64,000 nt of DNA from Dokdonella sp. (GCF_017744955.1 NZ_JAGIAG010000004.1:305979-369978), one strand, 5' to 3'; shown: positions 28,381 through 37,032, counted from the stretch's first letter. Program-made: numbers and translations. The notes: a model not told the origin generated them from the sequence alone.

Positions 28381-28416
28381 CTTTCGTTCTGAAAAACGTT
28401 GCTTTCATTCTGAAAG
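28381..28416. promoter_or_regulatory. Tandem upstream activator sites (palindromes 21 bp apart)
   Basis: CTTTCG-TTC-TGAAAA (28381-28395) and CTTTCA-TTC-TGAAAG (28402-28416, a perfect six-base inverted repeat) have centres at 28388 and 28409, two helical turns apart and about 100 and 120 bp upstream of the predicted transcription start. This is the layout of enhancer sites for sigma-54 activators. Binding by the PrpR-type protein at 9352 is inferred. Confidence 0.65.
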
Positions 28417-28607
28417 CACGGCGGCGCTGCTGCGCTCGATCGAAGCGTGATGGCCGGACGGAGACGACGATCACACGATGCGGAACGCCGCCCGGCCGCC
28501 GCGCAGCCTTCGGTTCGTCGGATCGAGAGAAGAGAAAATCGGAACGCCGAACGTATCGGACGCGTGCGACTCCGATGCAGGCGCACCGATACCGACGACC
28601 GCCACGT

Positions 28608-28642
28608 CGACCGAAAGGAATGCCGCCGTCACAGCGGCATTC
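28608..28642 (-). terminator. Terminator hairpin after the MFS gene
   Basis: Perfect nine-base arms GAATGCCGC (28618-28626) and GCGGCATTC (28634-28642) enclose a seven-base loop. On the minus strand the hairpin is followed by CCTTTC. It lies 26 bp past the MFS stop and would insulate the sigma-54 control region from MFS transcription. Confidence 0.65.
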
Positions 28643-28668
28643 ACCTCGATGAAGATCCGCGCAGGCGC

Positions 28669-29931
28669 TCAGTCGCTCCGCGCGTTGCGGCCCAGACCGA
28701 ACCGCATCAACAGCCCGATCACCACGAACAACACCGCCGCGCTCAACGCCAGCGACCAGTGGATGCCGATGCGCGCGCCGACCAGCCCCACGGTGACGCC
28801 GCTGAACATGCGCATGCCGAGCGCGAACATGTTGTAGACGCCGATCGCGCGGCCGCGCATCTCGGCCGGCGCTTCGAGCTGCACCAAGGTCTGCGCCATC
28901 GCGCCGAAGGACAGCTCGACGAAGCCGGCGACGAATAGCAGCGCCAGCGCGAGCGGATAGCTCGTCGTCAGCGCGAAGCTGCCGAGCGCGACGCACCAGA
29001 TCATCGCCAGCAGGCAGGCGGTGCGCGCGCGCGGCTGCAGCAGGCCGCGTGCTTCGAGTACGAAACCGGCGGTCAGCGCACCGGCGGCGTCGGCGCCGAG
29101 CAGCATGCTGTAGTAGAAATCGGCCTTGCCCTGGCCGAGGTCGTGCGCGAAGCCCGGCATCTGCGCCTGGTAGGCGTTGCCGATGAACAGCGACGCGCAG
29201 CCCGCGAGCAGGGCCATCGCCAGGATCACGCGATGCTGCGCGATTTCCGTCAACGCGCGGCCGACGTCGCCGAGCGTGCGCACCGCGCGCGTCGCGACCA
29301 CCGCGCCGGCGGCGCGGAACTTCGGCCCGTACGGCGCCACCGCCAGCCACAGGATGAACGGCAGATACAGCAGCGCATTGACGAAGATGCCGAGGTTCGG
29401 CCCCAGCGCGAGCATCAGCGCGCCGCCGACGCCGGGGCCCATCAGCATGCCGAGCTGGCGCGCGGTCGCGTTCAGACGCACCGCGCTCTGCAGGTGCTCG
29501 CGCCCGACGATGTCGTGCAGCAGCAGCTGCGACGGCGGACCCCACAGCACGCCGGCGAGCCCGTGCACGATCAGCAGCGCCGCCGCGTGCCAGATCTGCA
29601 AGGCCCCGGTGACGAACAGCACGCCCCACAGGATCGACACGCCCATGAACAGCACCATGCCGAGCTGGATCATGCGGCGCGGGTCGTAGCGATCGGCGAG
29701 CGAGCCGGAATACACCGAGAACAACAGGAACGGCAGCCAGTGCGAGACCACCGCGAAGCCGCCGAGCGCCGGCGACTGGAAGTGTTCGAAGATCACCCAG
29801 TAGCTGATCACGTGCTCGATGTTGTCGGCCATCATCGCCAGGGCCGACAGCAGGAAGTACGCACGGAAGCCGGGATGGCGGAGCGCCGCGAAAGCGACGG
29901 GTGCGGGAGAAGGAGAAGCAGGAGCGTTCAT
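28669..29931 (-). CDS. Major facilitator superfamily transporter
   Basis: The 420-residue protein starts at MNAPASPSPAPVAF; a TTG five codons upstream is possible. About twelve membrane segments are visible, with the family A motif SGSLADRYDPRRMIQLG between segments 2 and 3 and a related AEMRGRAIGVYNMF in the second half. It resembles the EntS-like exporters (MFS_3) that expel small molecules using proton flow. It is separated from the catabolic block by a hairpin terminator and the sigma-54 control region, so it is probably transcribed independently. It might still serve the same substrate. Substrate unknown. Confidence 0.9.
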   Translation of the reverse strand: MNAPASPSPAPVAFAALRHPGFRAYFLLSALAMMADNIEHVISYWVIFEHFQSPALGGFAVVSHWLPFLLFSVYSGSLADRYDPRRMIQLGMVLFMGVSILWGVLFVTGALQIWHAAALLIVHGLAGVLWGPPSQLLLHDIVGREHLQSAVRLNATARQLGMLMGPGVGGALMLALGPNLGIFVNALLYLPFILWLAVAPYGPKFRAAGAVVATRAVRTLGDVGRALTEIAQHRVILAMALLAGCASLFIGNAYQAQMPGFAHDLGQGKADFYYSMLLGADAAGALTAGFVLEARGLLQPRARTACLLAMIWCVALGSFALTTSYPLALALLFVAGFVELSFGAMAQTLVQLEAPAEMRGRAIGVYNMFALGMRMFSGVTVGLVGARIGIHWSLALSAAVLFVVIGLLMRFGLGRNARSD

Positions 29932-30169
29932 GAAAATCCTATTCAATTCCGGTCAAGCGACAGCGCCTCGTGCTCGCTTCCGCGAAGGCACGACGAGTCC
30001 GGCAATCCGGAAACGGGTTGGCGCGTTGGTTGACGTGAACGCTTACGACGCCACGATCCCCGTGGCGCGCGGCGATGATACGGGCGGCCGCCTGCGCACG
30101 GCAACTCGCATCGACGCGCCGGCGCGTTCCGGTACGCTTGCGCCGGTGCCCGCTTTCCGACCCGCGACG

Positions 30170-30646
30170 ATGAAGCCCGCCCGCCTGCGCCGCCTCATGA
30201 ACCTGTGGCCGCCGTTCCTGTTCGCGGGCATCCGCGTGCTGGACATCTCCGCCGACTGGTGCCGCGCGCGCGTCGCGCTGCGCCGCCGCTGGTACAACCG
30301 CAACTACGTCGGCACGCACTTCGGCGGCAGCCTGTTCGCGATGACCGATCCGTTCTGGATGATCCTGACGATGCAGCGCCTGGGGCGCGACTACATCGTC
30401 TGGGACAAGGCCGGCGAGATCGAATTCGTCGCCCCGGGCCGCGAAGACGTCTACGCCGAGTTCGAAGTGGACGAGGCGATGCTGGAGGAAATCCGCGCCG
30501 CCACCGCGAACGGCGAGAAATACCTGCGCTGGTGCGAGACGCCCGTCGTCACCGCGAGCGGCGAAGTCGTCGCGCGCGTGCGCAAGCAGCTCTACGTGCG
30601 CGAGAAGCCGCGCCGCGCCGGCGATCCGCGACGGCCTGTCTCCTGA
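30170..30646 (+). CDS. DUF4442 protein (hotdog-fold, PaaI thioesterase-like)
   Basis: The 158-residue protein starts at MKPARLRRLMNLWPPFLFAG. DUF4442 signatures are WPPFLFAGIRVLDISADWCRARVAL, NRNYVGTHFGGSLFAMTDPFWMILT, and KAGEIEFVAPGREDVYAEFEVDE. This family has the hotdog fold of acyl-CoA thioesterases, and the NYVGTHFGGS segment sits where PaaI-type enzymes place their active-site residues. A cytoplasmic acyl-CoA hydrolase is plausible; no substrate can be assigned. A possible -10 box (TACGCT, 30133-30138) lies 32 bp before the start. It is divergent from the MFS gene across a 238-bp gap with no other clear signals. Confidence 0.85.
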   Translation: MKPARLRRLMNLWPPFLFAGIRVLDISADWCRARVALRRRWYNRNYVGTHFGGSLFAMTDPFWMILTMQRLGRDYIVWDKAGEIEFVAPGREDVYAEFEVDEAMLEEIRAATANGEKYLRWCETPVVTASGEVVARVRKQLYVREKPRRAGDPRRPVS

Positions 30647-30715
30647 CGACGCTCTTTTGCGCTTGGCATCCCACACCGGCGGAATTGCCGCCGGGCCGAC
30701 TCACAGGGAGATGCC

Positions 30716-32194
30716 GTGCACCGCCATCGCAAACGTACTTTCGCTCCGCCCAGCCTCCACCTGCTCGCCGGCAGCCTCGCCGTCGCGCTCGCGCTCGGCG
30801 CGGCGAGCGGCGCCGCTGCGGCCACCGCGCTGTCGCGCGACGAGCTGCTCGACCGCGCCGGACGCGCTTCGGATGGGGAAAACCCGCTGGCCGAGCAGTG
30901 GAAACTCCGGCACCCGCCGACGCCTCCGCGCCCGCAAGGGAGCGTCACCCACCTCGTCACCAACTGCGACGACAGCGGCGCCGGCAGCCTGCGCGACGCC
31001 ATTGGCGATGCGGCAAGCGGCGACACCATCGATCTGCGCGGACTGACGTGCAGCACGATCACCCTGACCACCGGCGCGCTCGCCACCGGTGTCGACGACC
31101 TGCTCCTGGTCGGTCCGGGAATGAACTCACTCAGCATCAGCGGTAACAACAGCTCGCCGGTGCTGGTCCACCTCGGCACGGGCCGCTTGGGCATCGAAGG
31201 GCTCACCGTCATCGACGGCGCCAAGTACACCAGCGGGAGCGCCAACGCCTTCGGCGGATGCGTCTACTCGCAAGGCGGCGTGCGCATGGTCGATGCCGGC
31301 GCCAAGTACTGCCTGGCGCAGGCCGACGGTACGGGCGCGGCGCGCGGCGGCGGCGTGTATGCCAGGCTCGGCGCCGAGATGCTCGACAGCGTCATCAGCG
31401 GCAACGAGGTGCGCGCCGCCAGCGCGTTTTCCGCCGGCGGCGGCTTGCACACCTACGGCGGCGTGGTCGCCAAGTACAGCATCTTCCGCAACAACGCCGC
31501 CTACTCGAGCGGCGGCAGCAGCGGCATGGGCGGCGCCGCCTCCATCGCGGGCAACGTGGCCATCGGCTTCGTCACCGTGCACGGCAACAGCGCCGAGCAG
31601 ATCGGAGGTCTCGTGCTGTTCGGCGTCGGCGCCGGAACGAATCTGGAAATCGCCAATAGCACGATCACCGACAACACCGCCACCGACTCGGCCGTGGGCA
31701 GCGGCGTGTTCATCGGTCGCGACGCCATCATCAGCAACAGCACGATCACCGGCAACGTCGAGGCGAATTCTTCGCACACGAGCTACGGCGCCGGCTTGTT
31801 CGTCGCCTACGACGTCGACGTCGACCTGCGCAGCACGATCGTCTCCGGCAACCACCGGCTCGACGACACGACCAGCGTGCCATCGGACATCGGCACTCCG
31901 ACCGGCAGTCTCAGCGTGGTCGGCGGCAGCCACAACCTGATCGGAGCGGCGGCGAACTTCGGCCCGATGCCGGGCGATACGCTGTTCGACGTCGATCCGC
32001 GGCTGGGTCCGCTGGCGAACAACGGCGGTCGCACGCCGACCATGCTGCCGCTGCCGCACAGCATCGCGATCAACGCCGGCAGCGGCAGCGGCGACTACGA
32101 CCAGCGCGGCCTCGGCTACCCGCGCCGGGTCGGCGCCGGAGTGGACATCGGCGCGATCGAGAGCGACGTGCTGTTCGCCGACGGCTTCGACTGA
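30716..32194 (+). CDS. Secreted right-handed beta-helix protein with C-terminal FADGFD motif
   Basis: The 492-residue protein starts at GTG 30716 (GGGAG five bases upstream). The ATG at 30711 is in another frame. An N-terminal signal sequence (LLAGSLAVALALGAASGAAAA) leads to repeated beta-helix coils with short strands such as RMVDAGAKYC, EMLDSVISGNEV, LEIANSTITDNTA and AIISNSTITGN. The end carries the anchor-type sequence SIAINAGSGSGDYDQRGLGYPRR-VGAGVDIGAIE seen in choice-of-anchor Q proteins, then stops at LFADGFD. That final motif recurs in three other secreted proteins here. Surface or extracellular location and binding of polysaccharide are inferences. Confidence 0.88.
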   Translation: MHRHRKRTFAPPSLHLLAGSLAVALALGAASGAAAATALSRDELLDRAGRASDGENPLAEQWKLRHPPTPPRPQGSVTHLVTNCDDSGAGSLRDAIGDAASGDTIDLRGLTCSTITLTTGALATGVDDLLLVGPGMNSLSISGNNSSPVLVHLGTGRLGIEGLTVIDGAKYTSGSANAFGGCVYSQGGVRMVDAGAKYCLAQADGTGAARGGGVYARLGAEMLDSVISGNEVRAASAFSAGGGLHTYGGVVAKYSIFRNNAAYSSGGSSGMGGAASIAGNVAIGFVTVHGNSAEQIGGLVLFGVGAGTNLEIANSTITDNTATDSAVGSGVFIGRDAIISNSTITGNVEANSSHTSYGAGLFVAYDVDVDLRSTIVSGNHRLDDTTSVPSDIGTPTGSLSVVGGSHNLIGAAANFGPMPGDTLFDVDPRLGPLANNGGRTPTMLPLPHSIAINAGSGSGDYDQRGLGYPRRVGAGVDIGAIESDVLFADGFD

Positions 32195-32208
32195 AAAGAC
32201 ACGACGAC

Positions 32209-32234
32209 GGCACGCCGCAGGCCGCCGGCGTGCC
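32209..32234 (+). terminator. Terminator-like hairpin after the beta-helix gene
   Basis: Arms GGCACGCCG (32209-32217) and CGGCGTGCC (32226-32234) enclose an eight-base loop, 14 bases after the stop. No T-run follows. Confidence 0.45.
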
Positions 32235-32285
32235 ATCGCCTGCCTTTCGTGACAGGATGCCGGCCCGGCCATCGACAAGCCTGCC

Positions 32286-33464
32286 ATGAGCGAACACGAC
32301 GACACCGCCGCCACTGGACCCGCCCCGGAGAACCCACAGCCCAACGTCGCCGAAGTCCTCGGCAGCGTGCACACGACCAACTTCCCCGACCTGCTGCGCC
32401 AGCTCGGCGGCTGCCTCGTCGTCAGCACCTACCAGGCCGGCAAGCTGGTGATCCTCAGGCCCGACGGCGCCTCGATCAACACGCACTTCCGCACGTTCAA
32501 CCGGCCGATGGGCATGGCCGCCGACGGCGAGCGGCTGGCGCTCGGCGCGGCGATCGAGATCGCCGAGTTCCGCAACATGCCGGCGGTGGCCAAGCGCCTG
32601 CAGACTCCGCCGCGGCACGACGCGGTGTACCTGGCGCGGCGCGGCCACATCACCGGCGCGATCGACATCCACGAGATGGCCTGGGACAAGCACGGCGACC
32701 TGTGGTTCGTGAACACGCTGTTCTCCTGCCTGTGCACGCTGGACACCAAGTCGAGCTTCGTGCCGCGCTGGCGGCCGCGCTTCGTCTCGCACTACGCGCC
32801 GGAGGACCGCTGCCACCTCAACGGACTGGCGATGCGGGACGGCAAGCCGCGCTATCTCACCGCGCTCGGCGAGACCAACGAGCCGCAGGGCTGGCGCAAG
32901 AACAAGCGCGACGGCGGCATCCTGATCGACATGGCCACCGACAAGGTCATCGCGCGCGGCCTGTCGATGCCGCACTCGCCGCGCTGGTACGACGACCGCC
33001 TGTGGGTGCTCGAATCGGGCCGCGGCGCGCTGGTCACGATCGATCCGAAGACCGGCGAGAAGAAGGACGTCGCGCGCGTGCCCGGCTTCGCGCGCGGGCT
33101 CGATTTCTTAGGCCCGGTCGCCTTCATCGGCCTGTCGCAGCTGCGCGAGACGAACGCGTTCACCGACATCGAGATCACCGAGGCGAACGCCGATCGCCAG
33201 AGCGGCGTGTGGGCGGTGCACATCGGCACCGGCAACACGATCGGCCTGCTCAAGTTCACCGGCGGCGTGCAGGAGATCTTCGCCGTGCAGGCACTGCCCG
33301 GCGTGCTGTTCCCGGAGATCATCCACGAGGGCGAATTCCTGACCTCCTCCTACGCACTGCCCGACGAAGCCTTGCGCGAAGTCGGCTTCACGCCGCAACC
33401 GGAAGCGCAAGCCGTGGCGACCACGGCCGCCTACGGCACCGGCACGGCAGCGGGCGACGCATGA
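32286..33464 (+). CDS. TIGR03032 family protein
   Basis: The 392-residue protein shows TIGR03032-type sequence: NFPDLLRQLGGCLVVSTYQAGKLVIL, FNRPMGMAADGERLALGA, IDIHEMAWDKHGDLWFVNTLFSCLC, DRCHLNGLAMRDGKPRYLTALGETNEPQGWR, MPHSPRWYDDRLWVLESG and LPGVLFPEIIHEG. It looks like a beta-propeller with conserved His/Trp positions. The biochemical function of the family is not established. No signal peptide is seen. Its stop overlaps the next start by four bases (ATGA), so it is co-translated with the acyltransferase-like protein that follows. Confidence 0.88.
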   Translation: MSEHDDTAATGPAPENPQPNVAEVLGSVHTTNFPDLLRQLGGCLVVSTYQAGKLVILRPDGASINTHFRTFNRPMGMAADGERLALGAAIEIAEFRNMPAVAKRLQTPPRHDAVYLARRGHITGAIDIHEMAWDKHGDLWFVNTLFSCLCTLDTKSSFVPRWRPRFVSHYAPEDRCHLNGLAMRDGKPRYLTALGETNEPQGWRKNKRDGGILIDMATDKVIARGLSMPHSPRWYDDRLWVLESGRGALVTIDPKTGEKKDVARVPGFARGLDFLGPVAFIGLSQLRETNAFTDIEITEANADRQSGVWAVHIGTGNTIGLLKFTGGVQEIFAVQALPGVLFPEIIHEGEFLTSSYALPDEALREVGFTPQPEAQAVATTAAYGTGTAAGDA

Positions 33465-33967
33465 GCGAAACCGCGCCCGCGTACGACTACGTCGTCGACT
33501 GGCCGGCGATCCGCCCCGCCGACGCCGACGCGATCCGCGCGTTCTGGCGCGCCGAAGGCGCGCTGAATGACGAGGCGCAGATGAGCGAGCGCCTGCAGCA
33601 GATCGTGCTGCACGCCGTCGACGCCGACGGCCGCGTCGCCGGCGTCTGCACCGCGCTGCCGGCGACGCCGCAGCCGCTCGGCCAGCCGGTCTATTTCTGG
33701 CGCTGCTTCGTCGGCGCGCGCTGGCGCTCGACGCCGCTGGTGATGGCGCTGCTGAAGCGCTCCTGCGTGCTGCTGGAGGAGTACGCCGCGGCGCGCGACT
33801 ACCCGTGCATCGGCATCCTGCTCGAGCTGGAGAACGCGCGCTTCCGCGACAAGGGCCGCGCGGCGAGCTGGTGGAATCCGCGCTTCACCTACATCGGGCG
33901 CAGCGCGCGCGGGCTCGACCTGCGCGTGCATTACTTCAAGGGCGCCCGGCTCAAGCCGCCGGCCTGA
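33461..33967 (+). CDS. Putative GNAT-fold acyltransferase coupled to the TIGR03032 gene
   Basis: The 168-residue protein starts at MSETAPAYDYVVDWPAIRPA. The pattern ADADAIRAFWRAEGAL, QIVLHAVDADGRVAGVCTAL, YFWRCFVGARWRSTPLVMALLKRSCVLLEEYAA and CIGILLELENARF resembles a GNAT fold (strand-helix-strand with a CoA-binding turn), but the classic Q/RxxGxG/A loop is not clear. It could modify a peptide or small molecule together with its TIGR03032 partner, whose gene it overlaps. I place it in the family only tentatively. It ends 64 bp before the next kinase gene. Confidence 0.6.
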   Translation: MSETAPAYDYVVDWPAIRPADADAIRAFWRAEGALNDEAQMSERLQQIVLHAVDADGRVAGVCTALPATPQPLGQPVYFWRCFVGARWRSTPLVMALLKRSCVLLEEYAAARDYPCIGILLELENARFRDKGRAASWWNPRFTYIGRSARGLDLRVHYFKGARLKPPA

Positions 33968-34000
33968 GCGCGGCGTCCCGCGCGGGCGGCGCCGCTTCGC

Positions 34001-34006
34001 TAGAAT
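34001..34006 (+). promoter_or_regulatory. Possible -10 box (TAGAAT) for the kinase-FGE gene
   Basis: TAGAAT lies 25 bp before the ATG at 34032, in a 64-bp gap. A -35 box is not evident. Confidence 0.35.
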
Positions 34007-34031
34007 CGCGGTCCGGCCCCGCGCGAACGCC

Positions 34032-36320
34032 ATGACCCGCCTGAACCTCCCGTTCGAGATTCCCGGCTACCGGATCGTGCGCAGGCTCGGCCTCGGCGGC
34101 ATGGCGACGGTGTACCTGGCCGTGCAGGAATCGCTCGGGCGCCAGGTCGCGGTCAAGGTGCTGGCCAGCGAGCGCGCGCCGGACGACGAGATCGCACGCC
34201 GCTTCCAGCACGAGGCGCGCACGATCGCGCGGCTCGACCATCCGCACATCGTCAGCATCTACGAGGTCGGCCGCACCTCCGACGGCAGCATCTACTACAC
34301 GATGCCGTACCTCGCCAACGGCGACCTGTTGTCGCGCAACCTGCGCGAGGATCCGCAGCGCGTGCTCGAGGTCGTGCGCGCGGTCGCCGAGGCGCTCGGC
34401 TTCGCCCACGACCAGGGCATCGTGCATCGCGACGTGAAGCCGGAGAACGTGCTGTTCGACAAGCTCGACCGGCCGATGCTGGCCGACTTCGGCATCGCGC
34501 TCAGCTCCACGCGCGCGCCGCGGGTGACGCGCGAAGGCGCCACGATCGGCTCGTCCGGCTACATGAGCCCGGAGCAGGCGCGCGGACAGTCGCTGGACGG
34601 GCGTTCGGACCTCTACAGCCTCGGCGTGGTCTGCTACGAACTGCTGACCGGCGAGCTGCCCTACCAGGGTGCCGACTCGCTCTCGGTCGCGCTGGCGCAC
34701 ATCGAGAAGCCGGTGCCTCGCCTGCCGCTGACGCGCCGGCTGTGGCAGCCGCTGATCGACAAGGCGCTGGCGAAGACGCCCGACGCGCGTTTCCAGAGCG
34801 CCGAGGAAATGCTCGCCGCGCTCGCGCTGATCGAGAAGCGGCTGGCGGCGCCGCCGCAGTTCGCGCTGTCGCGATGGTCGATGGCGCTGATCGAGCGCCT
34901 GGTGGCGATCCCGCGCCAGCGGCGCGCGATCGCGCTCGGCATCGGCATGCTGGTCGCGCTGGCAGGCCTGCTCGCGCTGCTGCCGCACCGGCCGGACCGC
35001 GCGGTGCCGCCGACGGCGGCACCGGCGCCCCCGGCCGCCTCGCACGCCGCGGCGAACGACGCGGCGCCTCCTTCGACCGATGCGCCGGCCGCCGGATCCG
35101 AGCAGGCGCCCGAGGAGGCCGCATCGCCCCCGGTCGACGACGCGCAAGCGAAGGACGACGCGCGCGCGCAGCGCCTGAAGGACGCCGCTGCGCTGATCGC
35201 GCGCGGGCAGCTGGTCGCTCCCGCCGGCGACAACGCGGCCGAGCGCTATCTCGACATCCTCGCCGAGGAGCCGCGCCAGCGCGATGCGCTGAAGGGCATC
35301 GCACACGTGTTGAACCTGCTCGCCACGCGCGCGGCGAAGGCGATCGAGGGCCGCGACGTGCAGGCGGCGATCGAACCGATCGGCGCCGGCATCTCACTGG
35401 CCGAACGCGCGCAGCTCGGCGACGGCCCGGCCTTCGTCGCGTTCGCCGCGCCGATCCGGCGCGCGGTCGAGCAGCGCCGCGCGCGCAGCGGCGGCGATCC
35501 GTTCGACACCGCGCAGGCGCGTGCGCTGCAACCGTTGCAGGGGGTGCTGAGCAAGCTCGACCCGCCGCTCGCGCGCGTGCTGCAGGACGACCTCGACCGT
35601 CCGCAGCGGCTGCTCGCCGAAGGCGGCGCGTTCCGCGACGTCGACGGTCCGCCGCTGGTCATCGTGCCGGGCCTGCTCGCCGCCGCCGGACACGTGGAGA
35701 ACGCCTTCGCGGTGTCGACCGGCGACATCACGCGCGGCGCCTACGAACGCTTCGTCGAGAGCACCGGCCGCGCCACCGCGCCGTGCCGCGAGTCGCAGCG
35801 CCTGTTCGCGCGCGACGGCCTCAGCTGGCGTGCGCCCGGCTTCACCCAGGCCGACGACCACCCGGTCGTCTGCGTCAGCTGGGAAGACGCCAGCGCATAC
35901 GCGAGCTGGCTCAGCCGCAAGACCGGCGCGCGCTATCGCCTGCCGACCCAGCGCGAATGGCTGCTGCTGGCGCAGCCCGCCGAAGCCGGCACCGCCTGTG
36001 GCGCCGCCAACCTCGCCAAGCGCTCCAACTGCGACGACGGCTATGCGCAGACCGCGCCGGTCGGCCGCTTCGCGACGACGCCGCCGGGCGTGTACGACAT
36101 CGCCGGCAACGTCAGCCAATGGATCGACGGCTGCGCGAAACCGGGCGCCGGCGAATGCGGCGAACGCAGCTTCCGCGGCCTGTCCTGGCGCGACGACGGC
36201 GACGAATCCAACCTCGCGCGCGTCGGCCTGAGCGCGGGCGACGTCGGCTACGCGAGCGTCGGTTTCCGCCTCGTGCGCGAGCTGCCTCAGCCCGACGCCG
36301 AGCGCCGCGAACAGCGGTAG
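34032..36320 (+). CDS. Ser/Thr kinase fused to a formylglycine-generating-enzyme-like domain
   Basis: The 762-residue protein has three parts. Residues about 10-270 are a Hanks kinase: LGLGGMATVYLA loop, Lys in VAVKVL, HRDVKPENVL, ADFGIAL and GYMSPEQARGQ. A membrane helix follows near 295-316 (ALGIGMLVALAGLLALL), then a proline/alanine linker and a helical region. The last 200 or so residues are FGE-sulfatase (SUMF1)-like: FAVSTGDITRGAYERFVEST, DDHPVVCVSWEDASAYASWLSRKTGARYRLPTQREW, GVYDIAGNVSQWIDGC and SVGFRLVRE. The kinase would be cytoplasmic and the FGE-like part periplasmic. In such fusions the FGE domain is usually a ligand-binding C-type-lectin-like sensor, not a sulfatase activator, and I infer the same here. 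Confidence 0.9.
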   Translation: MTRLNLPFEIPGYRIVRRLGLGGMATVYLAVQESLGRQVAVKVLASERAPDDEIARRFQHEARTIARLDHPHIVSIYEVGRTSDGSIYYTMPYLANGDLLSRNLREDPQRVLEVVRAVAEALGFAHDQGIVHRDVKPENVLFDKLDRPMLADFGIALSSTRAPRVTREGATIGSSGYMSPEQARGQSLDGRSDLYSLGVVCYELLTGELPYQGADSLSVALAHIEKPVPRLPLTRRLWQPLIDKALAKTPDARFQSAEEMLAALALIEKRLAAPPQFALSRWSMALIERLVAIPRQRRAIALGIGMLVALAGLLALLPHRPDRAVPPTAAPAPPAASHAAANDAAPPSTDAPAAGSEQAPEEAASPPVDDAQAKDDARAQRLKDAAALIARGQLVAPAGDNAAERYLDILAEEPRQRDALKGIAHVLNLLATRAAKAIEGRDVQAAIEPIGAGISLAERAQLGDGPAFVAFAAPIRRAVEQRRARSGGDPFDTAQARALQPLQGVLSKLDPPLARVLQDDLDRPQRLLAEGGAFRDVDGPPLVIVPGLLAAAGHVENAFAVSTGDITRGAYERFVESTGRATAPCRESQRLFARDGLSWRAPGFTQADDHPVVCVSWEDASAYASWLSRKTGARYRLPTQREWLLLAQPAEAGTACGAANLAKRSNCDDGYAQTAPVGRFATTPPGVYDIAGNVSQWIDGCAKPGAGECGERSFRGLSWRDDGDESNLARVGLSAGDVGYASVGFRLVRELPQPDAERREQR

Positions 36321-36351
36321 AACGGATGCGTACGAGCGCATCGCGCTCGGC

Positions 36352-36357
36352 TACACT
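36352..36357 (+). promoter_or_regulatory. Possible -10 box (TACACT), only 9 bp before ATG
   Basis: TACACT ends nine bases before the ATG at 36367. If used, the transcript would begin at or just before the start codon and lack a ribosome site. No Shine-Dalgarno-like sequence precedes the ATG, which agrees with that reading. Confidence 0.35.
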
Positions 36358-36366
36358 CGCGCGGCC

Positions 36367-37032
36367 ATGCGTCCGCTCTACGTCCAGCGCTATCTGCTCA
36401 CCGGCCTGCTCACGTTCATTCCGATCTGGCTGACCTGGATCGTGTTCAAGTCGATCTTCTCGCTGCTCTCGCAGGTCAACCTGCCGTGGGTCGCGGCGCT
36501 GTTCGACGCGCTGGCCGGCGTGTTCCCGGAAACGCTCGGGCACTTCAACCAGGAATGGCTGACCTCCCTGCTCGCCTTCGCGGTCACGCTCATCGCGCTG
36601 TATGCGATGGGCTTCGCCGTCAGCCACGTGTTCGGCCGGCGCCTACTCGGCGCGTTCGAGCGCGTGATCGACCGCATCCCGGTCGCGCACAGCATCTACG
36701 GCGGCGCGAAGAAGCTGATGGGCATGCTGCAGAGCAAGCCGGGCGGCACGCAGCGCGTCGTGCTGATCGACTTCCCGTCGCCGCAGCTGAAGTCGATCGG
36801 CTTCGTCACGCGCGTGTTCCGCGACGCCGGCGGCGCCGAACTCGCCGCGGTGTACGTGCCGACCACGCCGAATCCGACCGGCGGCTACCTGGAGATCGTG
36901 CCGATCGAGCGGCTGATCGCCACCGACTGGAGCGTCGACCAGGCGATGGCCTTCATCCTCTCCGCCGGCGCGGCGGGGCCGGACACCTTGCCGTTCACCG
37001 TCGGCGCGACGAACCGGCCGCTGCCCGACTGA
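36367..37032 (+). CDS. DUF502 family membrane protein
   Basis: The 221-residue protein carries the DUF502 pattern: YLLTGLLTFIPIWLTWIVFKSIFSLL (first membrane segment), SLLAFAVTLIALYAMGFAVSHVFGRRLL (second), ERVIDRIPVAHSIYGGAKKLMGML, VVLIDFPSPQLKSIGFVTR and VYVPTTPNPTGGYLEIVP. Members are inner-membrane proteins of unknown function found across proteobacteria. The conserved IPVAHSIYGGAK and VPTTPNPTGG segments face the same side. It is probably a single gene, between the kinase fusion and the M14 peptidase, in the same direction but with separate promoter-like boxes. Confidence 0.92.
   Translation: MRPLYVQRYLLTGLLTFIPIWLTWIVFKSIFSLLSQVNLPWVAALFDALAGVFPETLGHFNQEWLTSLLAFAVTLIALYAMGFAVSHVFGRRLLGAFERVIDRIPVAHSIYGGAKKLMGMLQSKPGGTQRVVLIDFPSPQLKSIGFVTRVFRDAGGAELAAVYVPTTPNPTGGYLEIVPIERLIATDWSVDQAMAFILSAGAAGPDTLPFTVGATNRPLPD

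Larger units (their letters stand above)
28217..28668. other. Control region between catabolic block and MFS gene
   Basis: This 452-bp gap holds no gene I can support. From left to right it contains the leader with an imperfect palindrome (ATTGTGCAGTGCAAT, 28231-28245), a TGCCT-CTA-AGGCA repeat touching the -12 box (28291-28303), the sigma-54 promoter, the IHF site, the paired activator sites, about 190 bp without recognisable signals, and a terminator hairpin behind the MFS gene. Confidence 0.7.

Noticed and set aside
28218..28652. 144-residue plus-strand open frame in the sigma-54 control region
   Set aside because: Arginine-rich translation, no ribosome site, and it overlaps the promoter, IHF and activator sites.
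34032..36320. Type VI secretion kinase PpkA
   Set aside because: No other type VI secretion gene is nearby and the C-terminal domain is FGE-like, not von Willebrand type.
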